DNA of 64,000 bases from Adenophora triphylla var. japonica (lineage: Eukaryota > Streptophyta > Magnoliopsida > Asterales > Campanulaceae): positions 806,001 to 870,000 of the forward strand of contig JAFEMH010000072.1 of the NCBI GenBank assembly GCA_022495995.1, in the 5' to 3' direction. This document shows positions 21,401 to 31,992 of this stretch, piece by piece. Within the stretch, counting starts at the first letter, position 1, and each line of letters opens with the position of its first letter. The position numbers and the translations under genes were made by a program. Under the pieces are notes generated by a model, which was not told where the DNA came from, searched no databases, and saw only the letters and a program-made list of their open reading frames with translations.

Positions 21401-24096
21401 TTGTTACTCTGAACTTGGAATTCAGAAGCTTTCTGTTTGTAGTATTTAGTTGGTCCTAGAGTCTGTGCTATTTGTCCTTATTACTTAATATTGATGTATC
21501 TGTCAAGTCTTATATGTTTCCTAACTGTTAAATATGGGTATTTTGGTAATATGACAAGGTCTTTGTAATAGTCTTAGGTAATTTATTGTAGCCTTAACGG
21601 TCAAGATTTAGTCCTGAAGTTTAATTAGTCTTGATGTTTCCTTAGCCCACATTCCCCTCTATAAGTGTAATTGCACTCTCTTATTTCACAAGTTAGTTGA
21701 CGATGATAATGAATTTTTTGTTACATGATGTGTGAGACATCATCTCTAGGCGTGAAGACTACGGGATACTAGGTACGAGGCCCAAGTTTATCTTCTACTT
21801 TATCACTTCTCCTTATTCATTTTTATCTCACTACCCATTCAACCCAAAAGTTATCCTACAAGGTGACAGAGACTGACAATGTTTGACAATCGTTAACGTG
21901 AATGAAATTGTTAACAATGTGTGAGAAAGCAAACGTGAATGAAATTGTTAACAAGGTGACAGACTGACATGCCAATTTTATACATAATCGCTATTTCTAA
22001 TCTAAAAATCGTTAAGTTTGAGAATCCGTCGTATCTGATATTACAGCTATCTGATATTACAGTTTCCGGATAATGATTTCGTCGTTATGCTTTTCCATTA
22101 TGAAGGGATTAAATTTGCACAGGTAAATGTTCAATGAAAGTATACTGACAAAGAAATACTCCCTCCGTCCCGCCCAAAGCTTGACCTTTTACCCAAATGG
22201 GTGTTCCGGTAGAAGCTTCACCTTTCCTCAAATGGAAAAGGTTTATTAATATTCTATTATGCCCACTAACTTTTCTCTCTCACACATTTAAATTATGGAT
22301 CCCACTTGTCATATCCACTCATTTCTTCCCTCTCACAACCCTTCTCCCACTCCCATTATTTTTGAATATATACATTACTTTCTTAATTTGCGTGCTTCAC
22401 CAAAATGGTGAAGCATGGACCGGGACGGAGGGAGTATATCACTTTCCGTTACATCCCTCTACCTAAATTAATGAGCTTACAACCTTTTACCTTCACAAGA
22501 GATAGTTAAAATAAGATTATACAAGGAAAATATTAGACAAAACATTTATTATGCATTCTTAAACCAAGAGCTTTTGTCTAGTGGCTAAAAAATATGAGAC
22601 GGAGGGAGTACCAATTAATCATTGGTCTGCGTGGATTCTGGCTATCTAAAAATCATTATGCTCACAATGATTGGCACACAGCACTAAGAGAGAGGGATTG
22701 TCCGTTGACATTGGCATACAGCACATTCTTGTAAAAAAGATACAAGATGTTGCAAAGGCAAACTCTAGTAGTAGAAGAAAATGCAGAACTGGAAACAATA
22801 TTTGAAAGAATAACCTTTTTTCGGGACATCCCAAAAAGGAATAAGGGACTCTTATTTTAGGACGGAGGGAATATAAAACATTCTACTTGTGGAATAGTAC
22901 AATGTCATTAACGCATAAGAAGAATATTATAGAAATATCAATTCAAATCATCATGACAAACAAAACATTCTACTCCATGAAAAAGCTAAAGTAAAACAAT
23001 AAGAGGACTGGCAGAAACTACTTGAATGATAAGAAACATACAGTATTTTAAGACGCCTCAGGCGCCCAATCTGAGGAGGAATTGGTCCGGTCAATTTGTT
23101 GTTGTGCAAATCCCTGCCACAACAGACAAAATGAGGACAATAATCAGAAACTATGGAGAAAGACAATGACCTGTAACACTACTAAACAAGAACAGTCACT
23201 CATCATATGTCAGTTCCTAATCTGGAAAAAATCATGTCTTTACACATGCACGGCATATAGACAATGTTCATAGACAGAGTATATACACCAACCCGCATTC
23301 TGCAAAATCAATCATCTATAAAGATAAAAGTCAATTTTCTTAACAACTAGCGTCTTTACTAAATCTCTCTCGTATAATACAAAGCCCCATTTACCAAAAC
23401 TGGAGTAAAGGGAAACTAGCTTGGAACCAATAACAGAAAATGACGATAATAGGCCAAAGAGACTTACAGCCTGGTCAGATCCAACAGATTAGTCACAGCA
23501 GTAGGAAAAGGCCCAACAATTGACACCGCATAAACTTCCCTGCAAATTAAACAATTGACCTCAATCAACCTATGCATAATCTGAGTAAAACAATTAGCAG
23601 CTCCAGAATGGAAATGCACATCAAACATATGCCGAAATACCACTTACAGCTCAGTAACAACTCTGAAATCGCCCTGCGTGCTGCAGGTAACACCGGACCA
23701 GGGCGGTAAATCACCATCTCCACAAGGATCATCTCCAACCCAAGCATAGACAACCCTCCACCCAAGAGATGCTTTAATTTCATTAAGAGCTTTTACTGTA
23801 ACAAAATTCAACCAATTAAAAAAACATATCATTTCACCAAGTTCAGATCACACATTCTATCCTATAATAACAACAATTAAAGACGAAATCATTCCATAAA
23901 ACAGAATCAAAGGGCTCGATTTCATCCCGAAAACCGTGAGATCCAAGTGCAATTGAAGTCGAATACATCAAGAAATTGTGAGATCAAGGTGCGTGAAATT
24001 ACCGTCTCTTTTGAGGGTTTTGCAATGGACGCTGACAAGGAAAAGGATTAGAAGAAGGATGAGTGAAAATGCGGGCGATGGAAGAAGACGCGCCAT
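18094..24096 (-). CDS. Secreted leucine-rich repeat protein (11 exons, 329 aa, intact)
   Basis: Exons on the minus strand: 24096-24003, 23795-23648, 23539-23468, 23113-23042, 20958-20887, 20781-20638, 20546-20466, 20353-20282, 20188-20117, 18335-18264, 18184-18094. All introns are GT-AG and the sum is 330 codons including TAG. Residues 1 to about 27 are a signal peptide (basic start, Leu/Ile core, VHC). An LRR N-terminal cap follows (DDPCGDG, WSGVTC). About nine LRRs of the plant LxxNxLxGxIP type follow, most encoded one per 72-bp phase-2 exon; one exon is doubled (144 bp) and one is 81 bp. The tail ends in EVSDSDFLF with no membrane segment or kinase. Likely extracellular, for cell-surface signalling or binding; exact role unknown. 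Introns 4 (2.1 kb) and 9 (1.8 kb) are swollen with repeats. Confidence 0.92.
18425..18476. repeat. Compound microsatellite (TA)n(GA)n(G)n in LRR intron 9
   Basis: GTATATATA-type repeats pass into GAGAGA and then a run of about twelve G on the + strand. It sits about 90 bp from the exon 10 acceptor. Confidence 0.85.
19858..20087. repeat. Rearranged MITE fragment with triplicated unit and SINE-tail-like piece, LRR intron 9
   Basis: The unit GTGTGTTAGTTGATGTGAGC with its following GACAAGTA occurs three times (about 19862, 19938, 19970). Between the first and second is (CAA)n followed by AGCCTTAGTCCCAAA, which reads on the minus strand like the 3' end of a (TTG)n-tailed plant SINE. The block ends with a doubled MITE terminus, GGGACGGAGG repeated at 20060-20081. 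No left terminus is visible. Confidence 0.6.
22159..22434. mobile_element. Stowaway-like MITE in LRR intron 4 (276 bp)
   Basis: The left terminus CTCCCTCCGTCCCGCCCAAAGC and right terminus CCGGGACGGAGGGAG are inverted copies with TA on both sides. A second MITE-end pair remnant lies nearby at about 22597-22611 and 22858-22873. Confidence 0.85.
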
Positions 24097-24252
24097 TTCT
24101 GGCGAAGACTACTGTTGACAGTGCCTGTAAGGTGTTCGATGAAATGCCTTTGAAGAGATTTAGATTTTCATAGTGTGGAGTTAGATCGGCGTAGTGTTTT
24201 ACAGAGACACTTGTGTGCGTGTTTGTGTGTGTGAGATGGCCCCAGATTTCAG

Positions 24253-24258
24253 TATATA
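24253..24258 (-). promoter_or_regulatory. Possible TATA box of the LRR gene
   Basis: TATATA lies about 160 bp upstream of the ATG (24096) on the minus strand, at a workable distance for a short 5' leader. Support is by position and sequence only. Confidence 0.35.
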
Positions 24259-24299
24259 CGACGCGGAAGGTTGGCAGAGGCAGGCTCTTGTCGGTGGTG

Positions 24300-25010
24300 G
24301 ATTTTCCACCTCTTTTTGTTCGTTTTAATTGCATTTTATAATTTCTTTTGATTTTTAGTGAAAATTGACTTGGGCATTCACTTTTGTCCACCCTCCGCTT
24401 TTCATCTCTCCTATGTTATTGTAGTAGATCAAATTGCTGGAATTTGAATCGCTTCAGCTGACTTTTGCCGCAGCGGTCGTTACACCCGACCAGATCGTGA
24501 CCTTGACTTGCCTTTATACTTAACGAATGAGATGTGTCAAGCTTGTTGAGACCACAAATTTTTGAAAGCGATTTCGACCACACAAAAACAGACGAGATGG
24601 ATGATCAAATACGAGTCGTAGGGTGAAGCGTTGGAGCAAAAGAATGTTGTAGCAAACCCATATCCATACTTGCTGCTTACTACGTTATGGTTTATATTAC
24701 AAAGGGTATGAAAGCGAAATTTTAATCGTAAGTCTTGCGATTAAGTCAATTGGACCCAATGTATTTGTGTTCATACTTTTAGATAATCATGCGATGAAGT
24801 CAATTGGACCCAATGTATTTATAATTTTTTGGTAATTTTCATTATAGAAAATAGACTTGAAAAGTAATTATAGAAAAATCTTTTGAACCCAAATGCATCT
24901 TTTAAAAGGAAAATGGTGAAAGTATCAACGAATTTACTCTAACTCCCAAGTCACTCCCAAGTCACTGACATAAATCGTGAACACTAAAATACTCTTTCCT
25001 TCGGTCCCAC
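24300..25010. other. Spacer upstream of the LRR gene
   Basis: AT-rich sequence without a supported gene. A short direct repeat, AAGTCAATTGGACCCAATGT, occurs at about 24744 and 24796. Confidence 0.5.
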
Positions 25011-25491
25011 TTAGGCCTGTTTGATAACCAAATTAAGATCTTAATTTGAAACACTTTAAGAGATTAAAAAATTAAGCTTGTTTGATAAGATAAATTTAAA
25101 TCACTTAAATAATTAAGATTGTCTTAAAAAAGGCTATTAATTTTAAGTGGGCAAGGAGTAGCTTAACAAGGTAAGAGGTGGAAAGAATGAGAAAAAAAGG
25201 GAATGAGTTCAAATCCACACGTCAACATATTTTATTTATTTATTTATTGTTACTTCCTTTTGTTGAAATATTTTTTCTTTTCATACAAATTATATTTGAC
25301 CAAGTATGAAAATATAATTTTTTTTAATATTAACATTTAATAATATTTTTATTAAAGTATCATTATATAATTTTTTTTATTATTTGTCAACATTTGTGAT
25401 CATATTTACCAAACTAATCAAGATAAATATTATTATGGGATAAAGAAAGTACAAATAAAAATATTTAAATATTATAAGATTAAAATTTACT

Positions 25492-25573
<82 letters not shown>

Positions 25574-25696
25574 TATATGTCAATAATGAATTTATTTTAT
25601 TATAAAATCATAAATATTATTCATATAATATTAATGTTGAGTTGAAATTCTGAAAATTCAGATGTAAGTGATTTGTCATTATCAAACAAACATAAG
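25011..25696. mobile_element. Candidate hAT-like non-autonomous element containing a (TAA)n tract
   Basis: The left end contains GGCCTGTTTGATAACC and the right end, read inverted, GTTTGTTTGATAATGACA. Such 'CTGTTTGRTAA' ends are seen in plant hAT-type MITEs. A perfect target duplication is not evident, so the limits are approximate. The interior is AT-rich with no coding capacity. Confidence 0.4.
25493..25572. repeat. (TAA)n microsatellite, about 26 units
   Basis: An uninterrupted trinucleotide repeat of about 80 bp. There are no spacers, so it is not an array of any other kind. Confidence 0.97.
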
Positions 25697-25917
25697 TCTT
25701 CAAATATAATCTAAAATTTGTTAATATTAAATTATTAGAAATAATATTGATAATTATTTTTTTAAAAAAAATTAAAATTTAAAATGTTATTAAGATAAAT
25801 AATTAACATAAATTATTAGTCAAGTTCAATCAAAATTGTTATTAAAAAAGTATGTTTTTCGGATGGATGGGAGGAGTATATCACAGATTTTGTCACCACT
25901 CACAATCACTACTAATA

Positions 25918-26095
25918 CTCCCTCCGTCACTGAAAGATTGTTCCATTTGCCATTTTGACTTGTCCCAAAAAGTATGTCTCATTTCTAAACTTAGGCATGA
26001 ATGTTAGTGCAAATCTACTAAGGTACAAGAAGGTGAAGCTCTTCCTTAATAATTGTAAAATGTACAACAGAACAATCTTTTAGGGTCGGAGGGAG
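25918..26095. mobile_element. Stowaway-like MITE (178 bp)
   Basis: The left terminus CTCCCTCCGTCACTGAAAGATT and right terminus AATCTTTTAGGGTCGGAGGGAG are inverted copies with TA on both sides. The inverted match includes GAACAATCTTT / AAGATTGTTCC. Confidence 0.85.
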
Positions 26096-26160
26096 TATTT
26101 GGGAATTTTACCCATAAGTTTCGAAACAAATCACTTCCATTCAAGTTCCTTATTAATTTA

Positions 26161-26507
26161 AATGTCACATAAATTCTTATTAAGTATTATATTATACTGC
26201 ATTCTATATGCAGTATTTAAAAATTATAATACATCATACTCAATAATGCATCCTGCCACTACCACCACCATCCGCATCTGCCGCCCACCACCGGAATCCG
26301 GTCACCGGTCCGCCGAAATTCGATCCTCGAAACTCGCCGGAATCAGATCCTCGATCGCCGAAATTCGGTCGCCGGACGTAGACGCCACCTGTGATTATCA
26401 TTGTTCTATTATATGAGTATGAAGTATTATACATTATCTTGTATGCATTATTATTACAGAATAATAAAACATGATAATACAGTATGAAAAGAAACTTATG
26501 GGGCATT
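26161..26507. mobile_element. Foldback element with GC-rich core
   Basis: The arms are inverted copies. The left begins AATGTCACATAAATTC and the right, read inverted, AATGCCCCATAAGTTTC; deeper, ATAATACATCATACTCA matches ATAATACTTCATACTCA. Between them (about 26245-26395) is a GC-rich core with repeated CGCCGAAATTCG units that contrasts sharply with the AT-rich arms. It is too short and too repetitive to call a gene. Confidence 0.55.
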
Positions 26508-26814
26508 ATGAAATTTTTTTACAACTTATTATAGGGCATTCTCCCCTAAAATTTGGGTGGTTTGAAATTTGTATGGTTATCCCATATTTAAGTTTTTAAC
26601 CATTAAATTTTTTAATGTTTTTTTTTCTTTCAAAAAAAAATATTAAAAAAAACTATAGGTTAAAAAATTAATAAAATAATATACTAACTCGGTTAAAAAA
26701 TGAAGGTCTGAAAAAAATTCAAATTCGCTTTTAATCAATAGAAAATTTGAATTTTTCTCGAACATTCATTTTGTGGCGGACGTAGTAATTTAATACAAAA
26801 AAAAATAAGTTTAC

Positions 26815-28141
26815 TGTTGAAGCATTTATCCCACATTGAAAGTAAACTAGCCTTGTACTCAATATATAAAGAACATGGGTCGCTACTCTTATAGTCAATT
26901 GGTTTTTATATGAAATTTCAGAATTTATCATGATACCAGAGCCACCGATTTGGTAGTCTGATTGCGCAATTCGATTCCACAACAAATTCTCAAACAAGGG
27001 CCATAAATCGTTATCCGGACTTTAATGTCTCTTCATGACACAAATAATGTAAGAAAAACATGTTATTGATGGCAGACCACCATCGGAGATCGAAGAAAAG
27101 AACAAGATTACCGGGGGTTCTAACTGATGTCGCAACACCAGACCGAGCATCTGGCAGAGCTGAAGATATAGTATATCAAGCGATAGTTATGATTTTTTAA
27201 TTTAATTTTGTTAATTTTTTTTACCTTTCTAAATTTTGATTAATTTTTGACAAGTGTATAATCTACGATGTAGATGTTTCAAGTTGAGGAAGGGTGTAGA
27301 GATATGGTAGTATCTCTATGATATGGTAGTATTGTGATTTAGTCAATTTAATTTAAGAGAGAGATGCCTAATTTAGGATTATTTTCTAAGTTGACAAACC
27401 CTATTAGAATAATGAGATATTAAATCTCTATTAAAATTAGAATTAATATGTTTTGTGTATTAATATGAATCATCTATCATTTGTAAATTTTGAGATTGAA
27501 TAACAAAGAAATATTATGCGTTGACTATATATAGATTCTAGGCTACTTATCTAATAGTCAATTGGTTTTGAGATGAAACTTTCGAATTTATCATCGTATC
27601 AGATCTGGCTCTCTACACGTGCGAGCCAAAAAGAGGCATACAATGTTCTACTATATACGTAGGAGTCCAAAAGAGGCCCACGGTGTTCTATTCTACACGT
27701 GCGAGCCAAAAAGATACCCATGATGTTCTAGCCCCATGTCACCCAATTATATGTCCACGCGTAAATCCAAAAATTCGCATGAGGGGGCGTATTGGAGCAA
27801 TTATTTCATATCGGGATTTAACTAGTCAAGCATTGACTATAAACATATCTTGGACTATTATTTTTATAACCAATTGGTTTTGAGATGAATGCTCATAATT
27901 TATCATGCTATCACAACAAGCTCTTTACACGTACGAGCCCAACGGCTTACGATGTTCTAGCTTTTCGTCATCCAAATCAAAGAGTTCATGTTATAAGCCC
28001 AAATATTGGCTAAGCGTGAGGGGACGTGTTGAAACACTTATCCCTCATTGATAATAAACTATCATTGTACTTGATATATAAAGATTCCGATTTACTCCTA
28101 TTATAATCAATTGATTTGAGTTGAAAATTCAAAATTTATCA
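26815..28141 (+). mobile_element. TRIM array: four LTR copies with three internal regions
   Basis: LTR copies of about 116 bp are at 26815-26930, about 27488-27593 (5' part decayed), 27790-27905 and 28027-28141. All share the AGTCAATTGGTTTTGAGATG-type segment and end in AATTTATCA. The first three are followed by a primer-binding-site-like sequence (TGATACCAGAGCC, TCGTATCAGATC, TGCTATCACAAC), as for initiator tRNA-Met. The third and fourth are preceded by purine tracts (TGAGGGGGCG, TGAGGGGACG). The flanks TTTAC and TTTAT are near-identical 5-mers, consistent with a decayed target duplication for the whole array. One internal region holds three 40 bp units (TACACGTGCGAGCC...GTTCTA). No protein is encoded. 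Confidence 0.75.
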
Positions 28142-28226
28142 TTTATAGTTCTAAATTTCCCCTATTTGTCTGGGGTTACACTAATACTTAATGATATGAT
28201 GCACCAAAATCAATGAGAGAGACTTA

Positions 28227-29477
28227 CACTACTAGAAAAAATAGGATTGCCAATGGCCAAATCCGTTCTTAAATAGGCAAAGTCGTCCCTAAATTCAATA
28301 TTAAGAACGGTTTTGGTCGTCCCTTTTTTCTCGTCGCTGAAGGGGACCAAGCTTGGTCGTCGGTGATTAAGGACGACACTGTCGTCCCTAACTGATATAA
28401 GTCGTTGCTGTTTAAGACATTTACGGACGACACAGTCGTCCTTGATTTCTAAATTTAAGAACGACAATGTCGTCCCTACCATCCAGACCAAAATAAGGAC
28501 GACATTGTCGTTGCCTCGTTTCTAAAATTAAGGACGAAAATGCCGTCCTATACTTGGTTTCCAATTAAAAAAAAAATTATTATTTTCTTAAATAGACATT
28601 TTTATAATTAATATAAATAATAATTTTAAAGTTATACCATAGCTATTTTGGGTTTAATCAGATAGGCCCCATCTTAGTGTAAATAACACACTATCATAAA
28701 CAGTAGTTGTATTAGAGAATTTTCTTCAGAACCATCTCCTACAGAGGAATATGAACTATCGTAACCTACCATTCGTTCTATAGTAACCGCTTCGTTGCCT
28801 ATGAATAATGCTAAAAAAAATTGTGGGTTTCAAATTGTGGAGTGATAATTTACCAACAAAACAACGAACAAAAATTAACCTGGAAAAAAGAGAGCTCGCC
28901 GGAAAACAAAAGGTAGTTTCGAAAATCTCAAAAAACTTGCTCGAAATTAAGATCTGCAAAAACAATGAACGAAAATTTGAGAAATTAAATGACTAATAAC
29001 GCGAAAATCTGAGAAATTAAATCAACAATTTAACCAACTTACTCAAAATCAAAGCAACAAGTGGCAAAAAGTTTGATCCGGCATGGTTGTGAAGAGTTGG
29101 GGCGGAGGGGGAAATAGGGGCGGAGAGGGGAAAATGACAGTAATCGTTTTAGGGTTTTTTAGATTTAGGGGAAAAATGAGAGGGAGAAATGGGAGGGAAT
29201 TTTTTTGCCTGAAATAACCAACGACAGTGTCGTCCCTTATTTTAGGACGATTTTTAATAAATATAAGGGACGACATTGTCGTTCTTATATTTCTTTATTT
29301 TTCCCGCTTTCAACTGCTGACGACACATTTTCTTTAAAGACGACTCAGTCGTCCTTAAATACTATTCCAAATCACCAACGACAATGTCGTTGGTTAATAG
29401 TAGAATGTCGTTCCTATTTAAGGACGATTATTGTCGTTGCTTTTTGTCCGTTCCTAATTGTTGATATTCTAGTAGTG
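28227..29477. mobile_element. Non-autonomous CACTA (En/Spm) transposon, 1251 bp
   Basis: The ends are CACTACTAGAA and its inverse TTCTAGTAGTG, flanked on both sides by the 3 bp duplication TTA (28224-28226 and 29478-29480). Both subterminal regions (about 28256-28550 and 29220-29460) are packed with GACGACAnTGTCGTCC-type palindromic motifs, the class of site bound by the TNPA-type protein of En/Spm elements. There is no transposase. The middle is AT-rich; a GC-richer part at about 29090-29180 has no recognised origin. Confidence 0.92.
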
Positions 29478-29610
29478 TTATAAGAAGAAGAAAAATATGG
29501 ATGAAACACTTGCCTTGAACTTTTCGTACTTTTCCTAAACATTGCACATAGACCGTAAATTTCATTATTGAAATATAAAATGATCCAAAATGCATTTTTA
29601 CAAGGAAAAC

Positions 29611-29973
29611 TATTAAAACCCCATTTGTCCCATATTAATTAGGAGAAATAATTGATCCTATATATAAGGTTAGATATCCTCACCTCTTAACAAGGCCTTT
29701 TAAAAGGATAATTATCCAATTCTAATATGGTATCAGAGCAGACCCAAGTTGATGATAGACTTGTTTAGCCATGTTAGGTTTAAGTCGATGGTTATGCCGG
29801 CGTATTAATGGTCACATTTAGAGTTGATGGTCATGCACATCTACACGTGAGGTGACGTGTTAGAACCCATTTGTCCTACATCAACTAGGAGAAAATAATT
29901 GATCCTACATATAAGGTTGGATAACCTCAACCATTAAAAAGGTCTTTTAATGTGATAAGACCCAATTCTAATA
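29611..29973 (+). mobile_element. TRIM retrotransposon (363 bp) with target duplication
   Basis: LTRs are 29611-29727 and 29858-29973 (117 and 116 bp), sharing ACCCCATTTGTCC/ACCCATTTGTCC near the start and CCAATTCTAATA at the end. The primer site TGGTATCAGAGC (29728-29739) follows the first LTR, and a purine-rich GTGAGGTGACG precedes the second. AAAAC flanks both sides (29606-29610 and 29974-29978). The internal region is only about 130 bp and codes for nothing, so it must be moved in trans. Confidence 0.88.
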
Positions 29974-29978
29974 AAAAC

Positions 29979-30907
29979 TCCCATATTTGTCGGGAGTAGA
30001 GTTTTGTCGGTTATTCAAACATTATCTGACTTATAAAAATTAAGGAGTTGAATTTTTCTATATTATTTTGTGTGCTACATTATATATTATAATAGATCCA
30101 ATAATTTAATATGATTCGATGCCTTTATTAGGATATTAGCCAAATAATTATGAGTCGTATCATGTTATCAACTCTAATAATTATGTGTCATTGAATCTTT
30201 AGGCACTATTCAAGTACCTATAAAAGGGTCAGCTATATCAGAATCATTATGTACAAAGTATGATAAACAAAGTAGTACAGAAAATCTGATAATATTTTTC
30301 AAAATTTGAAATTATAGTTCATGATATCCCTTGTGGAGTTACAAGCTGCTATTTTGTGGGATGATATTCTGCTCTCTTCAACTTTATCTGTTATTAACTA
30401 ATATTTCGTATGAACTTAATACTATTGATGTTGTCACCGGATTTAGCACGTGCAAAGGCGTTAAGCGATGTTGTTGAGCAAATTTTTTCCAGATATCTGG
30501 ATTGAAGATGATCATCCCCACCGTGTAACAGACACTTAATTTCTCATGCTTTTTATTTTTTATTTGTTTCAATCACTTTAATTTGTAATCAATAAGTTTT
30601 GGAATTATAATATCTCTTTTATATCGAGAGTCCTTGCTTTCTCTCCCTGTTGAGAGCGTTTATACGTTATTTGTAAAAAAAAATTTCTCGTTACAATGTT
30701 GGGATGATTGGTTGGACACTTGTTGTCAACTCAAATACTTTCCTTTATCGTGTACTCAAAGCCAAATTCTTACCGAGTGTTTATTTTTAATGTCCGATTT
30801 TGGACAGTGTCAAAGATATACTTGGTGAGGCTCCAATTTTTGTGGAGTGTTATCTATTGGCTTATATAAAGGCAATAAATTTATCTTTTCAAAAAAAAAA
30901 AAAACTT
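29979..30907. other. Spacer, possible LINE 3' end
   Basis: AT-rich sequence. From about 30610 to 30903 the + strand ends GGCAATAAATTTATC followed by an A-run, which resembles a plant LINE 3' end; there is no reverse transcriptase frame to confirm it. No gene is supported. Confidence 0.3.
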
Positions 30908-31078
30908 AATATTATTGATAAAATTGGAACTTCTATTAAATGGTGCATAAAAATCAAGCAAAGGTACAACCTCATACAGCACGCCGTTAATCAATAATGT
31001 TATTAATAAAATTGGGACTTTAATTAAATTGTGCATAAAAATCAATCAAGGTACAACCTCATGAAGCACGCCGTTAAT
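30908..31078. repeat. Tandem duplication of about 85 bp
   Basis: Copies at 30908-30991 and 30992-31078 share ATAAAATTGG, GTGCATAAAAATCAA, GGTACAACCTCAT and GCACGCCGTTAAT in order, with scattered differences. Confidence 0.85.
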
Positions 31079-31409
31079 TTTTGCAATCAATTGCTATAAC
31101 ACAAATCATCACAAGTATTAAATCATCTAAGATAGCATCAATTGCAATAAACTTGCAACTTGTTCCCTTAATAGAAACATACATAGCGGCAAAACATGTG
31201 CAAATTGTTAAGAGTCATGGATTTCATAGTTTTTCAATAAATCCATGGCATCATATTATTTGAACTTTTCAAAATAAGCCAAATATTTTGATTAATTTTG
31301 GACACGTTATGATTTAGATTAATTTTGTTTTAAAGTGAATTTTAAATAAGCCAAATAGATTTAGATGATTGATTACAATGTGTTTAATAAGATTCTTAAT
31401 TTGATCATA

Positions 31410-31992
31410 CTCTCTCCGTCCCACTCGAAAGGGCACAAATTTTCTTTTTGAGCGTCCCATTTGAAAGGGCACAACCCAAAAATGGAAAGTTTTTTTTTAT
31501 TACTTTTCTATTTGTGGAACCCACTTGTCATACTCTCAGAATAAATATCCACTAACTATTTCCTACCCCATTTTCTCTTTCCTAAATCACCTTTCACTCA
31601 CAACATTTATTTTACTATACTCCCTCTGTCCCGGTCGAAAAGCCACAAAACTAGCCATGCACGCAAATTAAGAAATGTGATGTAGGAAAGAGAAAAAGTT
31701 TAAATGTTGTGAGTATGAAAAATTAAATAGGAGAGAGAATGAGTGGGAGGAATAGTTAGGAGAGAGAATGTTGTGAGTGTAAAAGTAAAGTAGGAGAGAG
31801 AATGAGTGGGTGGAATAGTAATAAAAACTTTCCTTTTTGGGAAAGTGCCTTTTTAAATGGGACGCCCAAAATGGAAATTTGTGGCTTTTCGGCCGGGACG
31901 GAGGGAGTACACTTTTTCTCTTTCCTACATCAATTTTCTTAATTCCCGTGTGCAAGACATCAACTTTGCCCTTTCGGGCGAGACGGAGGGAG
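31410..31992. mobile_element. Stowaway-like MITE interrupted by a second MITE
   Basis: The outer ends CTCTCTCCGTCCCACTCGAAAG and CTTTCGGGCGAGACGGAGGGAG are inverted copies flanked by TA. The complete MITE 31620-31907 lies between its halves. Confidence 0.83.
31620..31907. mobile_element. Nested Stowaway-like MITE (288 bp)
   Basis: The ends CTCCCTCTGTCCCGGTCGAAAAG and CTTTTCGGCCGGGACGGAGGGAG are inverted copies with TA on both sides. The interior matches the MITE split by the young copia element (48202-55355), including AGAGAAAAAGTTTAAATGTTG. Confidence 0.87.

Noticed and set aside
23999..24391. 130-codon frame on the minus strand overlapping the LRR gene start
   Set aside because: It runs in a different frame from the signal-peptide exon (24096-24003), lacks family resemblance, and the spliced LRR model explains the region.
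25493..25572. Regular repeat that could be taken for a CRISPR-like array
   Set aside because: It is a plain (TAA)n microsatellite without spacers, in a plant genome.
26162..26416. 84-codon frame over the foldback element core
   Set aside because: Low-complexity Arg/Ser/Pro translation of CGCCGAAATTCG repeats, ending in an AT-rich arm.
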